DNA of 64,000 nt from Streptomyces sp. NBC_01198 (GCF_036010485.1 NZ_CP108568.1:1984001-2048000); one strand, 5' to 3'. Counted from the first letter of the stretch, positions 17,155 to 27,116 are shown. Notes: generated by a model not told the origin, from the sequence alone. Program-made: numbers and translations.

Positions 17155-18158
17155 CCACCGCACCCCGTCCCGCACTGACGGAGACGGCCGCCGCCGGCCG
17201 GGGACCCGCTCCCCGGCCGGCGGGAACGGCCGACCCCGACGGCGGCCGGCGCGTCCTGCGCCGCCGCAGCTACGAGGCAATCTCCGGCTATCTCTTCGTC
17301 GCCCCCGCCGTGATCCTCTTCGCGGTCATGGGCCTGTACACGGTCGGCTACGGCTTCCTGCTGAGCTTCGCCCGGTGGAACGGCTTCGCGCCGCACTGGG
17401 ACTGGGTGGGCCTGCAGAACTACAAGGACCTGCTCTGGCAGAACCCGGCCTACGCACCGCGGCTGCACCACGCGGCGATCCACACGCTGTACGTGATGGT
17501 CGCCGTCCCGCTGCTGACCGTGCTGGTGTCCTTCCCGCTCGCGGTGCTGCTCAACTCGGCCAAGCGGATGCAGGACGTGCTGCGCTCGGTCTACTTCGTG
17601 CCCTACGTGACCAGCGGCATCGCGGTCTTCTTCGCCTGGCAGTACATCCTGCAGCCGGACGGCGCGGTCAACAGCGTGCTCGGCAGCCTCGGCATGGGCT
17701 CGCTGTCCCAGCCGCAGGGCTGGCTCGGCAACCCCAGCACCGCGCTGCCCACCATGATCGTGGTCACCGTGTGGGGTGCGGTGCCGGTGGCGATGCTGCT
17801 CTACCTGACGGGCCTGCAGGGCATCGACCGCAGCGTGCTGGAAGCCTCGCAGCTGGACGGCGCCGGCTGGTGGCGCACCAACGTCTCGGTGGTGTGGCCG
17901 CTGGTGCGGCCGATCACCTCGATCGTGGTGCTGCTCAACCTGCGCGACTCGCTGCAGGGCTTCCAGACCTTCCTGGTGATGACCAACGGCGGCCCGGGCG
18001 ACCACACCAACGTGCTGGGCCTTGAGGCCTACCGGCTGGCCTTCCTCAAGGACCTCGCGCCGACCCTCGGGCTCGCCAGCGCGCTGGGCTGGATCCTCTT
18101 CGCCGCCGCGCTGGTCATCGCGCTGATCAACCTGCGAGTCATGCGGAGCAGAACATGA
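17151..18158 (+). CDS. ABC sugar transporter permease, MalF-like
   Basis: 335 aa inner-membrane protein with six apparent hydrophobic segments, starting with ISGYLFVAPAVILFAVMGLY. The ATPase-contact EAA loop is visible as EASQLDGAGWWRTNVSVVWP near residue 233. The GTG start overlaps the preceding stop (GTGA at 17151-17154) and the stop overlaps the next start (ATGA), so the subunits are made in step. It pairs with the following MalG-like permease. Confidence 0.92.
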   Translation: MTTAPRPALTETAAAGRGPAPRPAGTADPDGGRRVLRRRSYEAISGYLFVAPAVILFAVMGLYTVGYGFLLSFARWNGFAPHWDWVGLQNYKDLLWQNPAYAPRLHHAAIHTLYVMVAVPLLTVLVSFPLAVLLNSAKRMQDVLRSVYFVPYVTSGIAVFFAWQYILQPDGAVNSVLGSLGMGSLSQPQGWLGNPSTALPTMIVVTVWGAVPVAMLLYLTGLQGIDRSVLEASQLDGAGWWRTNVSVVWPLVRPITSIVVLLNLRDSLQGFQTFLVMTNGGPGDHTNVLGLEAYRLAFLKDLAPTLGLASALGWILFAAALVIALINLRVMRSRT

Positions 18159-19045
18159 CAACGATTCCCCTCGCCCCGCGGCCCTCGCGCACGCCCGGCG
18201 CCACCGGCACCGCAGCGGTCCGCGCCCGCAGGATCAGCGCCCGGGTGCTGGTGGGCGGCCTGCTCGCGCTGTACGGCGTGATCAGCGTCTACCCCTTCTT
18301 GTGGATGGTCTCCGCCGCGTTCAAGAACCAGATCGAGGTGGTGCGCGGCGGCCATCTCATCCCGCAGCACCCGACCTTCGACACGCTGGCCAACACCTGG
18401 AACCAGCTGCACTTCTTCCGCTACTTCATGAACAGCCTGGAGGTCTCCGCGCTGACCGTGGTGCTGACGCTGGTGGTCTACGCGGCCGCCGGCTACGCCT
18501 TCGCGGTGCTGGACTTCCCCGGCCGCGGGGCGCTGCAGAAGCTCTTCGTGGCGCTGCTCTTCGTCCCCGGTGTGACGGTGATGCTGCCGATCGTGCTGCT
18601 GGAGAACAAGATGGGCATCCTGGGCACCCATATCGGCCTGGTGCTGCCCTTCGTCAACGGCGGGGCGCCGCTGTCGGTGCTGCTGATGACCGGGGCCTTC
18701 TCCTCGGTGCCCAAGGAGCTGCGGGAGTCGGCGCGGGTGGACGGCGCCAACGAGTTCCACATCTTCACCCGCATCTACCTGCCGCTGACCCGGCCTGCGC
18801 TGATCACGGTGGCGCTGATCACCGCGATCCCCACCTGGAACGAGTACCTGCTGACCCGGGTGTCGCTGAACAGCGAGAGCACGTACACCCTGCCGGTGGG
18901 CCTGCAGACCCTCGCGGCGCAGAACGTGCCGCACTACAACGACCTGATGGCCGGCGCGCTGATCGTGGTGGTGCCGGTGATCCTGCTCTTCCTGAGCCTG
19001 CAGCGCTACTTCGTCAACGGCCTGACCGGGGCGGTGAAGGGCTGA
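18155..19045 (+). CDS. ABC sugar transporter permease, MalG-like
   Basis: 296 aa, six predicted membrane helices beginning ARVLVGGLLALYGVISVYPF. The EAA loop reads ELRESARVDGANEFHIFTRI. The ATG overlaps the upstream stop (ATGA), and its own stop overlaps the next gene start (TGATG). Second transmembrane subunit of the CUT1 importer. Confidence 0.93.
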   Translation: MTTIPLAPRPSRTPGATGTAAVRARRISARVLVGGLLALYGVISVYPFLWMVSAAFKNQIEVVRGGHLIPQHPTFDTLANTWNQLHFFRYFMNSLEVSALTVVLTLVVYAAAGYAFAVLDFPGRGALQKLFVALLFVPGVTVMLPIVLLENKMGILGTHIGLVLPFVNGGAPLSVLLMTGAFSSVPKELRESARVDGANEFHIFTRIYLPLTRPALITVALITAIPTWNEYLLTRVSLNSESTYTLPVGLQTLAAQNVPHYNDLMAGALIVVVPVILLFLSLQRYFVNGLTGAVKG

Positions 19046-19896
19046 TGCGGATCCTGGTGACGGGGGCCGCCGGGCACATCGGCGGCCATGTCACGGAAGA
19101 GCTGCTGGCGGCCGGGCACCGGCTGGTGCTGACCGACCTGACCCCGATCGACGAACCGCGGGCCCAACGGGTGCACACCGGCGACCTGCAGGACCCCGAC
19201 CTGGTGCGCAAGGCCGTGGACGGCGTCGAGGCTGTGGTGCACCTGGGGGCGATCCCGCACCCCAACGTGGACGACCCCAGCGCGATGTTCGCCGCCAACT
19301 GCCACACCGCGTACCGGGTCTTCGACGAGGCCGGCGCGGCCGGGGCGCGAAGGGTGGTCGCCGCCTCCAGCATGGCGGCGGCCGGCCTCGCCTGGTCGCC
19401 GGTGCCGGTCTCACCGGCGTACGTACCGCTGGACGAGGCGCACCCGAGCCTGGTCCGCGACCCCTACGGGCTGTCCAAGGTGGTCCTTGAGGAGGTCGCG
19501 GCGGCGGCGCACCGGCGCTGGGGGCTCGACTCGGTGTGCATGCGCTTCCCCTTCACCGGCGCCGGCGAGCGCCTCGACCACTTCCTCGCCACCTGCGCCG
19601 CGGACCCCGCAGCCCAGCGGCACGACCTGTGGGGCTGGCTGCACACCCTCGACGCGGCGCACGCGATCCGGCTCGCGCTCGAGGGCGACAGCCGCGGCTC
19701 CCGGGTCATCAACGTGACGGCGGCCGACACCACGTCCACCGTGCCGTCCGCCGAACTGATGGCCGCCCACCACCCCGGCGTGCCCGTACCGCCCTCGGTC
19801 ACCGGGCACGGCAGCCTGTTCGACACCACCGCCTGCACCGATCTGCTGGGGTTCGTCCCCCGGCGCACCTGGCGTACTCCCCGAGGAGCGAGTTGA
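19045..19896 (+). CDS. NAD-dependent epimerase/dehydratase family protein, possibly uronate dehydrogenase
   Basis: 283 aa extended short-chain dehydrogenase. The Rossmann loop GAAGHIGG starts at residue 7 and the catalytic pair is YGLSK near residue 141. Its short length and VLTDLTPID strand resemble uronate dehydrogenases, which oxidise galacturonate or glucuronate to the aldarolactone; that assignment is inference supported by the sugar-acid dehydratase nearby. It lies inside the importer operon, with one-base overlaps at the 5' side. Confidence 0.85.
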   Translation: MRILVTGAAGHIGGHVTEELLAAGHRLVLTDLTPIDEPRAQRVHTGDLQDPDLVRKAVDGVEAVVHLGAIPHPNVDDPSAMFAANCHTAYRVFDEAGAAGARRVVAASSMAAAGLAWSPVPVSPAYVPLDEAHPSLVRDPYGLSKVVLEEVAAAAHRRWGLDSVCMRFPFTGAGERLDHFLATCAADPAAQRHDLWGWLHTLDAAHAIRLALEGDSRGSRVINVTAADTTSTVPSAELMAAHHPGVPVPPSVTGHGSLFDTTACTDLLGFVPRRTWRTPRGAS

Positions 19897-19940
19897 TGTC
19901 CCCTGCGTCCCCCGGCCAGAAAGACCACACCAGTGCATGA
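19896..19940 (+). CDS. Possible 14-residue coupling peptide upstream of the second mannosidase
   Basis: ATG at 19896 has GAGGAG eight bases upstream, overlaps the epimerase stop as TGATG, and terminates at 19940, just past the mannosidase GTG (GTGCATGA). The peptide MSPASPGQKDHTSA is unremarkable. Its position suggests that it carries ribosomes across the 36-bp gap; nothing else supports a product. Confidence 0.35.
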   Translation: MSPASPGQKDHTSA

Positions 19941-22900
19941 CGACCGGCACATCGTCGAAGAGCGGATCACCAAATTCCTGGCCCAGGTGGTCAGACCCGC
20001 ACTCTACGGAGACACCGTGGACCTGGGCCTCGCCGCCTGGCACGTCCCCGGCGAACCCGTCCCGGTGGCCGACGCCCTGGCGGCGTCCTACGCCCCCATG
20101 GCGATCGGCGACACCTGGGGCGGGCCCTGGTCGACCAGCTGGCTCAAGGTCACCGGCAACATCCCGCGGGAGTGGGCCGGGCGGCGGGTCGAGGCGGTCT
20201 TCGACCTGGGCTTCGACCTGTCCATGGGCCCCGGCGGCCAGGCCGAGGGATTCGTGCACGACGCCGCGGGCTCGCCCGTCCAGGGGCTGCACCCGCACCA
20301 CCGCAGCGTGCTGCTCGCCGAACCGGCGGCCGGCGGTGAGCCGGTGGACCTGCTGGTGGAGCTGGCCGCCAACCCGATGATCGAGGGCGCCAAGTCGGTC
20401 GGCACCCACTTCGGCTCCCGGCAGACCGCCGGCACCGACCACCTCTACCAGCTGCGAGCCGCGCACCTCGCGGTCCGCGAGGACGCGGTGTGGCACCTGG
20501 TGCACGACATCGAGGTGCTCGACGAGCTGATGCGGCAGCTGCCGGTGGGCGGTTCGCGCCGGCACGAGATCCTGCGGGCGCTGGCCCGGGCGATCGACGC
20601 GGTCGACGTCACGGACGTGGCCGGCACCGCGCAGGCCGCCCGCGACGAGCTCGCCGACGTGCTGTCCAGGCCCGCGTACGCCTCGGCCCACACCGTCACC
20701 GCGGTGGGCCACGCCCACATCGACTCGGCGTGGCTGTGGCCGATCCGGGAGACGGTACGCAAGTGCGCCCGCACCTTCACCAACATGACCACCCTCGCCG
20801 AGGAGTACCCGGAACTGGTCTTCGCCTGCTCCTCCGCGCAGCAGTACGCGTGGATCAAGGACCGCCGCCCGGAGATCTTCGAGCGGATCAAGAAAGCGGT
20901 GAGCGAGGGCAACTGGGCGCCGGTCGGGGGCATGTGGGTGGAGGCCGACGGCAATCTGCCCGGCGGTGAGGCACTGGCCAGGCAGCTGGTCTTCGGCCGC
21001 CGCTTCTTCGCTGAGGAGTTCGGCATCACCCAGGAGGGGGTGTGGCTGCCGGACTCCTTCGGCTACACCGCCGCCTACCCGCAGCTGGCCAGGCTGGCCG
21101 GGGCGAGCTGGTTCCTCACCCAGAAGCTGTCGTGGAACGAGACCAACCGGCTGCCGCACCACACCTTCGACTGGGAGGGCATCGACGGCACCCGGATCTT
21201 CACCCACTTCCCGCCGGTCGACACCTACAACGCCAGCCTGACCGGCGCCGAACTGGCGCACGCCGAGAACAACTTCGCCGACAAGGGCGCGGCCACCCGC
21301 TCGCTGGCCCCCTTCGGCTTCGGCGACGGCGGCGGCGGCCCGACCCGGGAGATGCTGGAGAAGGCCCGCAGGCTGCGCAACCTGGAGGGCTCCACCCGCG
21401 TCGAGGTCGGCGACCCGGCGGACTTCTTCGCGGCGGCCCGCGCCGAATACGACCGGCTGCCGGTCTGGCGCGGCGAGCTGTACCTGGAGAACCACCGCGG
21501 CACGTACACCAGCCAGGCCCGCACCAAGCAGGGCAACCGGCGGGCCGAGGCGCTGCTGCGGGAGGCCGAGCTGTGGTCGGTGGCCGCGGCGGTACGCCGT
21601 GGCGCGCCCTATCCGTACGAGCGGCTGGAGTCGATCTGGCAGCGGGTGCTGCTGCACCAGTTCCACGACATCCTGCCCGGCTCCTCGATCGCCTGGGTGC
21701 ACCAGGAGGCCGAGGCGGTGCACGCCGAACTGCAGGCCGAGCTGGCCGAGGTGATCGGTACGGCGCTGGACGGCGGTGAGGGTCTGGCCTTCTTCAACGC
21801 CGGGCCCTACGCCCGCCGCGAGGTGACCGTACTGCCGGCCGGCGTGGCGGCCGAGGGCGGCCAGCGCCTCGGCGACGGGCGGCAGGCGGTCCTGGTGGAG
21901 GCGCCGCCGCTCGGCACCGGCCGGGCGGTGGAGTCCGGGCTGCCGCCGGTCACCGCGAGCACCGAGGACGGCACCACCGTGCTGGACAACGGGGTGCTGC
22001 GGGTGCGGATCGACGCCGCCGGGCTGGTGCGCTCGATCCTCGACCTGCGGGCCCGCCGGGAGGCCATCGCGCCGGGCGGCGCCGGCAACCTGCTGCAACT
22101 GCACCCCGACGACCCGAACCTGTGGAGCGCCTGGAACATCGACGGCTACTACCGGGACACCGTCAGGGACCTCGACGAGGCGGTGTCGGTGCGGCTGGCC
22201 GAGTCGGGGCCGCTGCTGGCCTCGGTGCGGGTGGAGCGCGCCTTCGGCGCCTCGCACCTGGTGCAGCACCTGGAACTGACCGCGGGCAGCCCCCGGCTCA
22301 CCGTCAGGACCGACATCGACTGGCAGGAGCGCGACACCCTGCTCAAGGCCGCGTGGCCGGTCAACGTGCACGCCGACACCGAGAGCGCGGAGATCCAGTT
22401 CGGGCACGTACGGCGCCCCACCCACGAGAACACCAGCTGGGACGCGGCCCGTTTCGAGCTGTGGGCGCACCGCTGGGTGCACATCGGCGAGCACGGCTGG
22501 GGCGCGGCGGTCGTCAACGACTCGACCTACGGCCACGACGTGTCCCGGCACACCCGCGACGACGGCGGCACCACGACCACCCTGCGGCTCTCGCTGCTGC
22601 GCTCCCCGCACAGCCCCGACCCGCAGGCCGACCGCGGCCGGCACCGGTTCTGCTACGCGCTGGTGGTCGGCGCGGGCATCGGCGACGCCGTCGCCGCGGG
22701 CTACGCGCTCAACCTGCCGCTGCGCCCGGCGGCCGCGGCGCCGGCCGGCGGGGCGGCGCTGATCACCGTGGACAACCCGGACATCACGGTGGAGACCGTC
22801 AAGCTCGCCGACGACCGGTCGGGCGACGTCGTGGTGCGGTTGTACGAGTCGCGCGGCGGCACCGCCCGCGGCACGCTGCGGGCCGACTTCGCGGTGGCCG

Positions 22901-23022
22901 GCGCGGAGATCACCGATCTGCTGGAGAACCCGGTGGACCGGCTCGACGCGGAGCCCGGCGGCGCGCTGCCGCTCGACCTGCGCCCGTTCCAGATCCTCAC
23001 GCTCCGGCTGCGCCGGACCTGA
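19933..23022 (+). CDS. GH38 alpha-mannosidase, canonical active site
   Basis: 1029 aa, cytoplasmic. Zn site GHAHIDSAWLWP (near residue 258), nucleophile strand WLPDSFGYTAAYPQ (near 370), TQKLSWN, HFPPVDTYN and FHDILPGSS (near 577) are all intact, so an active retaining alpha-mannosidase is expected. It probably cleaves mannosyl residues from the oligosaccharide delivered by the preceding importer. The GTG start is supported by alignment with the N-terminus of the paralogue at 8287-11415 (MHDR at both starts). It ends the operon at a strong hairpin. Confidence 0.93.
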   Translation: MHDDRHIVEERITKFLAQVVRPALYGDTVDLGLAAWHVPGEPVPVADALAASYAPMAIGDTWGGPWSTSWLKVTGNIPREWAGRRVEAVFDLGFDLSMGPGGQAEGFVHDAAGSPVQGLHPHHRSVLLAEPAAGGEPVDLLVELAANPMIEGAKSVGTHFGSRQTAGTDHLYQLRAAHLAVREDAVWHLVHDIEVLDELMRQLPVGGSRRHEILRALARAIDAVDVTDVAGTAQAARDELADVLSRPAYASAHTVTAVGHAHIDSAWLWPIRETVRKCARTFTNMTTLAEEYPELVFACSSAQQYAWIKDRRPEIFERIKKAVSEGNWAPVGGMWVEADGNLPGGEALARQLVFGRRFFAEEFGITQEGVWLPDSFGYTAAYPQLARLAGASWFLTQKLSWNETNRLPHHTFDWEGIDGTRIFTHFPPVDTYNASLTGAELAHAENNFADKGAATRSLAPFGFGDGGGGPTREMLEKARRLRNLEGSTRVEVGDPADFFAAARAEYDRLPVWRGELYLENHRGTYTSQARTKQGNRRAEALLREAELWSVAAAVRRGAPYPYERLESIWQRVLLHQFHDILPGSSIAWVHQEAEAVHAELQAELAEVIGTALDGGEGLAFFNAGPYARREVTVLPAGVAAEGGQRLGDGRQAVLVEAPPLGTGRAVESGLPPVTASTEDGTTVLDNGVLRVRIDAAGLVRSILDLRARREAIAPGGAGNLLQLHPDDPNLWSAWNIDGYYRDTVRDLDEAVSVRLAESGPLLASVRVERAFGASHLVQHLELTAGSPRLTVRTDIDWQERDTLLKAAWPVNVHADTESAEIQFGHVRRPTHENTSWDAARFELWAHRWVHIGEHGWGAAVVNDSTYGHDVSRHTRDDGGTTTTLRLSLLRSPHSPDPQADRGRHRFCYALVVGAGIGDAVAAGYALNLPLRPAAAAPAGGAALITVDNPDITVETVKLADDRSGDVVVRLYESRGGTARGTLRADFAVAGAEITDLLENPVDRLDAEPGGALPLDLRPFQILTLRLRRT

Positions 23023-23040
23023 CCCCGGACGCGGCCGGAA

Positions 23041-23080
23041 CCGTGCCGCCCGCACCGCCCCGGCGGTGCGGGCGGCACGG
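23041..23080 (+). terminator. Hairpin terminator after the importer/mannosidase operon
   Basis: Perfect 19-bp inverted repeat with a 2-base centre, 19 bp after the mannosidase stop. No T-run. Confidence 0.8.
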
Positions 23081-23164
23081 CCCGCCCGCCTGCCCCCCCC
23101 GGCGGGCGGCACTCTCGCACGACCCCTGACCCGCACGTCCCATCGTGATCTTCGGAGGTTGTCC

Positions 23165-26100
23165 GTGCCACCCAGAGGAATCCGCGGAGGAATCCGCATC
23201 CGGGCGCTGCTGCGTGCGCCCGCCCTGCTGCTGCTCACCGCCGTCGCGCTGCTGCTGCCGGCCTCGCTGCCGGCGTCGGCCGCCGCGCCGTCGCTCTACC
23301 CGCTGGGGGTCGGCGCCGACCTCGGCCCCCAGCCCTTCACCCTCGGCCTGACCGCGACCGCCGGGGACGACACCGGCGGCCTGCGCACCGGGACGCAGGA
23401 CGGCACGCCGTACTGGCGGACCGACGTCGCGGCCGGCACCGGCTACCTGGCCTTCGACCTCGACCAGGAGTACACCGACGCGGTGACGGCCGATCAGCTG
23501 ACCGTGGGCGTCACCTACCAGGACTCCGGCGGCGGCACCCTGCGGCTGACCCGGGGCGCGGGCGAGGTGCTGGGCAGCGTCGCGCTCGGCGACTCCGGGG
23601 CGTTCAGGACCGAGGCGTTCACCGTTCCCGCGGACTTCTCCGCCGGGCGCCAGCTGCGGATATCCGGCGTCGACGGTGACGCGCCCGCCGACGTCACGCT
23701 CTCCTCGATCCGGGTGGCCGCGGGCCTGTCGGTCGTCCTCGGCGCCGCCGTCGACTCCCGTGGCATCACCCCGCGGGCCGGCGACAACGACACCCACCTG
23801 GTCACCGGCGTGCAGGACGGCCGCGGCTACTGGGGCACCGACCGCGGCACCCCCGGCGCGGAGACCGGCTTCTTCTACATGAACGCCGACGACGCCACGC
23901 TCTACGACAACCGCGACCCGGTCGCCGTCAGCATCGACTACCTCGACCAGGGCAACGGGTCGATCCAGCTCGAATACGACTCCCCGGGCGACACCATCCC
24001 GCAGATGTTCAAGCAGTCGCCGGTCTTCACCTACGGCGACTCGGGGACCTGGAAGACCCACACCTTCCTGCTGGACGACGCCATCCTCACCAACCGCTCC
24101 AACGGCTCCGACTTCCGCATCACCACCGGCGGCGGCGCCGGCGAGCTGAAGGTCGCCCGGGTCTCGGTGACCGCGCTGCCGACCGCGCTCGACCCGACGA
24201 CCGGCCTGAAGCAGCTGGTCGCGCAGGCCGACCTGGCCTACCTGGCGGCCCGCGAGGGCACCCGCGACGGGCAGTACCCGGCGGGCGCCAAGGACGCGCT
24301 CAAGCAGGCCGCGGACGCGGCCCGTCCGGTCGCGAACGGCACCGGCGTCACCGACGAGCAGGCGCGCGCCGCCTTCCACGCGCTGAGCACCGCGCTGGAC
24401 ACCTTCCACGCGCTGGCCGTCACCACCGACCTGGCGCACCTGGGCACCGCCTCGGCGTCGAGCACGGCGGCCGGCTCCTCGGCCCGCGCGGCGATCGACC
24501 TCGACGGCGGCACCGCCTGGGTCAGCGGCGACGCGGGCAAGGGTGAGACCTTCACCCTGGACCTCGGCGCCGCCAAGCGCCTCGACCAGGTCCAGGCCAC
24601 CTGGCAGGGCGCCCTCGCCTGGGACTACACCGTCCAGGTCTCCGCCGACGGCACGCACTTCCGTGACGTGGGACGCAACGGCAGCACCGGCTCCGGCTCG
24701 GTGACCAGCACGGCCTTCCCCGCCACCACCGCACGCTGGGTGCGCCTGGTGGTCACCGGTTACGCGCCCGGCGCCGAAAAGGTGGCGCTCGCGGATCTGG
24801 AGGTGCACCTGCGGCACGCGGTCACCCCGAAGCCGGTGCTCGTCCACACCCGTTACCCCACCGCCGACCCGGTGATCGCCGACTTCGACGCGCGCGACTA
24901 CGGCGCCGACGCCACCGGCCGCAAGGACGCGACCGCGGCCGTACAGGCGGCGCTCTACGGCTGCCAGGACGCGGGCGGTGGCACGGTGTGGCTGGGCGCC
25001 GGCACCTACCGGTTCACCGGCACCGTGGAGGTCCCGGCCTTCTGCTCGCTGCGCGGCGCCCGGCGCGACCCGGACCACGGCTCCGGCTCGTACGGAACGG
25101 TGATCAGCGCCGACCTGCCGGCCGGCGCCGACGGCCCGGTGCTCTTCCGGATCGGCGGCAGCGCCTCGGTGCAGGGTCTGACCACGTACTACCCGCGGCA
25201 GAGCGCCACCGACCCGGTGCCGTACGACTACACCTTCGAGATCCCGGGCTCGGCCTGGCAGAGCGACGCCAACTTCATGATGGGGACGGTCTCGCACGTC
25301 ACGATGCTCAACTCCTACAAGGGCATCGGCGTCTCCACCAAGGCCGACGACCGCGGCCGTCCCGCGGTGCAGGGCCAGGTGCACGAGTCGGCGACCGTCG
25401 ACGACGTCAAGGGCACGGTGCTGTCCGACGGTGTCACCGCCTTCAACGGCTCGGACGTCGGCACCTGGAACGACATCACCTTCTCCAACTCCTACTGGGC
25501 GAAGGCGCCTTCGGCGTACAAGCCGCCGCAGCGGGCCGCCCTGGACCGCTGGACCCGGGCGCACGGCACCGGGCTGGTGCTCGGCGACCTGGAATGGGAC
25601 CAGTTCTCCGGCATCTCGCTGTCCGACCTCCACCTGGGCATCCAGGTGGTGAAGGGCCAGCGGGCGGCGTTCGTCGGGGCGTTCGTGCGCACCACGGTGG
25701 TCCGTACCGATGTCGCGCTGCAGGTGGACGACATCGACAGCCGCTGGGGCATGTCGCTGGCCGGCGGCACCCTGCAGGGCAGCACCGCGTCGGTCCGCAA
25801 CGCCTCGGCGGGCTACGTGAAGGTCACCGGCACCACGCTCGACGGCCCCACCTCGGGCACCGTCGTGAAGTTCGCCGGCCCCGTCCCGTCGCCGGCCGCC
25901 CCGGCCGCCGACCCCGTACCGCAGCGGCAGACGCTCTACGTGGCCGGCGCCGTCCCGCACGGCGTGGGCTACCTCCCGGCGGCGGACGCCACGGCGGCGC
26001 TCCAGCACCTGCTCGACCGGGCCGGCGCCCAGGGCGGCGGCACCGTCTACCTGCCCGCGGGCTGGTATCGCGTCGGGACCCATCTGAAGGTCCCGGCCGG

Positions 26101-27109
26101 TGTCGAGCTGCGGGGTGCAGCGGCCTCCCCGAACCGCGACGAGAGCGGCGACAGCGGCGGCACCGTGCTGTTCGCCTACGAGGGCCGGAACACCGCCGAC
26201 CCCGCCACCGCCACCGCGCTGGTCACCCTGTCCGGCGACCACGCCGGGGTGCGCGGGCTGCGGGTCTTCCACCCGGAGAACAACCCGGGCACCGGCTACG
26301 TCCCCTACCCGTACGCCATCAGGAGCGCCGGCCGCGGCAGTTACGTCGTCGACGTCACGATGACCAACACCTGGAACGGCATCGACCTGACCTCGGACCG
26401 CAACGACGGCTTCGTGGTGCACAAGGTCGGCGGGGTCTTCCTCAACCGGGGCATCACGGTCGGCGCCGCCGACCACGGCTCGATCGACGGCGTCCTCAGC
26501 AACGGCAACGCGGTGAACAGGACCGGCTTCGACCTGCCGAACTGGGGCCTGGGCAGCAACCTGTTCGCCCAGACCATCGACGGCTACACCCGCAAGAACA
26601 CCGACCTGGTGCATGTCGAGGGGGCCCGGGACCTGGCGGTCCTCGACGTCTTCGGCTACGGCATGCACAACGGCCTCACCGTCGACTCCGGTAGCGTCCA
26701 CGCCGCCAACCTCGGCACGGACAACCTCGGCGACGGCGGTTACACCGTCAAGGCCGGACCGACCGCCGACGTGCGGGTGGTCAACCTGCTCCGGTACAAC
26801 GGCACCACGTCCACCGGCCCGGCGAAGCTGTACAACATCATGGCGATCAACATCGTGCAGCAGTCCGTGACGGCGACCGCCGACCCGGCGACCGACGGCA
26901 CGGTCCGCGTCACCGGCAACGCGACGGAGCCCGGCCGCTACGAGAAGGGCGACACCGTGACGGTGACCGCAGTCCCGGCCCGCGGCTTCCGGCTGATCGG
27001 CTGGACGCTGGAGGGCACCGACCTCGGCAGCGCCGCGCCGGCGGTCAGCGTCCCGGTGACGGCCGACCGTACGGTCGTCGCCCGGTTCGGCCCCGCCTCG
27101 GCGGGCTGA
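23165..27109 (+). CDS. Large secreted protein with carbohydrate-binding modules and two pectate-lyase-like beta-helices
   Basis: 1314 aa. GTG at 23165 has GGAGG seven bases upstream and gives a signal peptide (RIRALLRAPALLLLTAVALL, cut near ASA-AA). Two lectin-like beta-sandwich repeats come first (about residues 35-340), then a short helical FIVAR-like segment, an F5/8-type C (CBM32-like) domain (about 425-555), and two tandem pectate_lyase_3/GH28-like right-handed beta-helices: one starts at DARDYGADATGRKDAT, the other at GGGTVYLPAGWYRVG. A Bacterial_repeat_2-like domain closes it (DTVTVTAVPARGFRLIGW). It is likely an exported polysaccharide lyase or hydrolase or a binding protein for the glycan used by this cluster; relatives are sometimes mislabelled adenylyl cyclase. 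Confidence 0.85.
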   Translation: MPPRGIRGGIRIRALLRAPALLLLTAVALLLPASLPASAAAPSLYPLGVGADLGPQPFTLGLTATAGDDTGGLRTGTQDGTPYWRTDVAAGTGYLAFDLDQEYTDAVTADQLTVGVTYQDSGGGTLRLTRGAGEVLGSVALGDSGAFRTEAFTVPADFSAGRQLRISGVDGDAPADVTLSSIRVAAGLSVVLGAAVDSRGITPRAGDNDTHLVTGVQDGRGYWGTDRGTPGAETGFFYMNADDATLYDNRDPVAVSIDYLDQGNGSIQLEYDSPGDTIPQMFKQSPVFTYGDSGTWKTHTFLLDDAILTNRSNGSDFRITTGGGAGELKVARVSVTALPTALDPTTGLKQLVAQADLAYLAAREGTRDGQYPAGAKDALKQAADAARPVANGTGVTDEQARAAFHALSTALDTFHALAVTTDLAHLGTASASSTAAGSSARAAIDLDGGTAWVSGDAGKGETFTLDLGAAKRLDQVQATWQGALAWDYTVQVSADGTHFRDVGRNGSTGSGSVTSTAFPATTARWVRLVVTGYAPGAEKVALADLEVHLRHAVTPKPVLVHTRYPTADPVIADFDARDYGADATGRKDATAAVQAALYGCQDAGGGTVWLGAGTYRFTGTVEVPAFCSLRGARRDPDHGSGSYGTVISADLPAGADGPVLFRIGGSASVQGLTTYYPRQSATDPVPYDYTFEIPGSAWQSDANFMMGTVSHVTMLNSYKGIGVSTKADDRGRPAVQGQVHESATVDDVKGTVLSDGVTAFNGSDVGTWNDITFSNSYWAKAPSAYKPPQRAALDRWTRAHGTGLVLGDLEWDQFSGISLSDLHLGIQVVKGQRAAFVGAFVRTTVVRTDVALQVDDIDSRWGMSLAGGTLQGSTASVRNASAGYVKVTGTTLDGPTSGTVVKFAGPVPSPAAPAADPVPQRQTLYVAGAVPHGVGYLPAADATAALQHLLDRAGAQGGGTVYLPAGWYRVGTHLKVPAGVELRGAAASPNRDESGDSGGTVLFAYEGRNTADPATATALVTLSGDHAGVRGLRVFHPENNPGTGYVPYPYAIRSAGRGSYVVDVTMTNTWNGIDLTSDRNDGFVVHKVGGVFLNRGITVGAADHGSIDGVLSNGNAVNRTGFDLPNWGLGSNLFAQTIDGYTRKNTDLVHVEGARDLAVLDVFGYGMHNGLTVDSGSVHAANLGTDNLGDGGYTVKAGPTADVRVVNLLRYNGTTSTGPAKLYNIMAINIVQQSVTATADPATDGTVRVTGNATEPGRYEKGDTVTVTAVPARGFRLIGWTLEGTDLGSAAPAVSVPVTADRTVVARFGPASAG

Positions 27110-27116
27110 CCGGCGA

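Noticed and set aside
19411..23238. 1275-codon minus-strand frame opposite the second mannosidase
   Set aside because: Shadow frame; composition typical of antisense reading.
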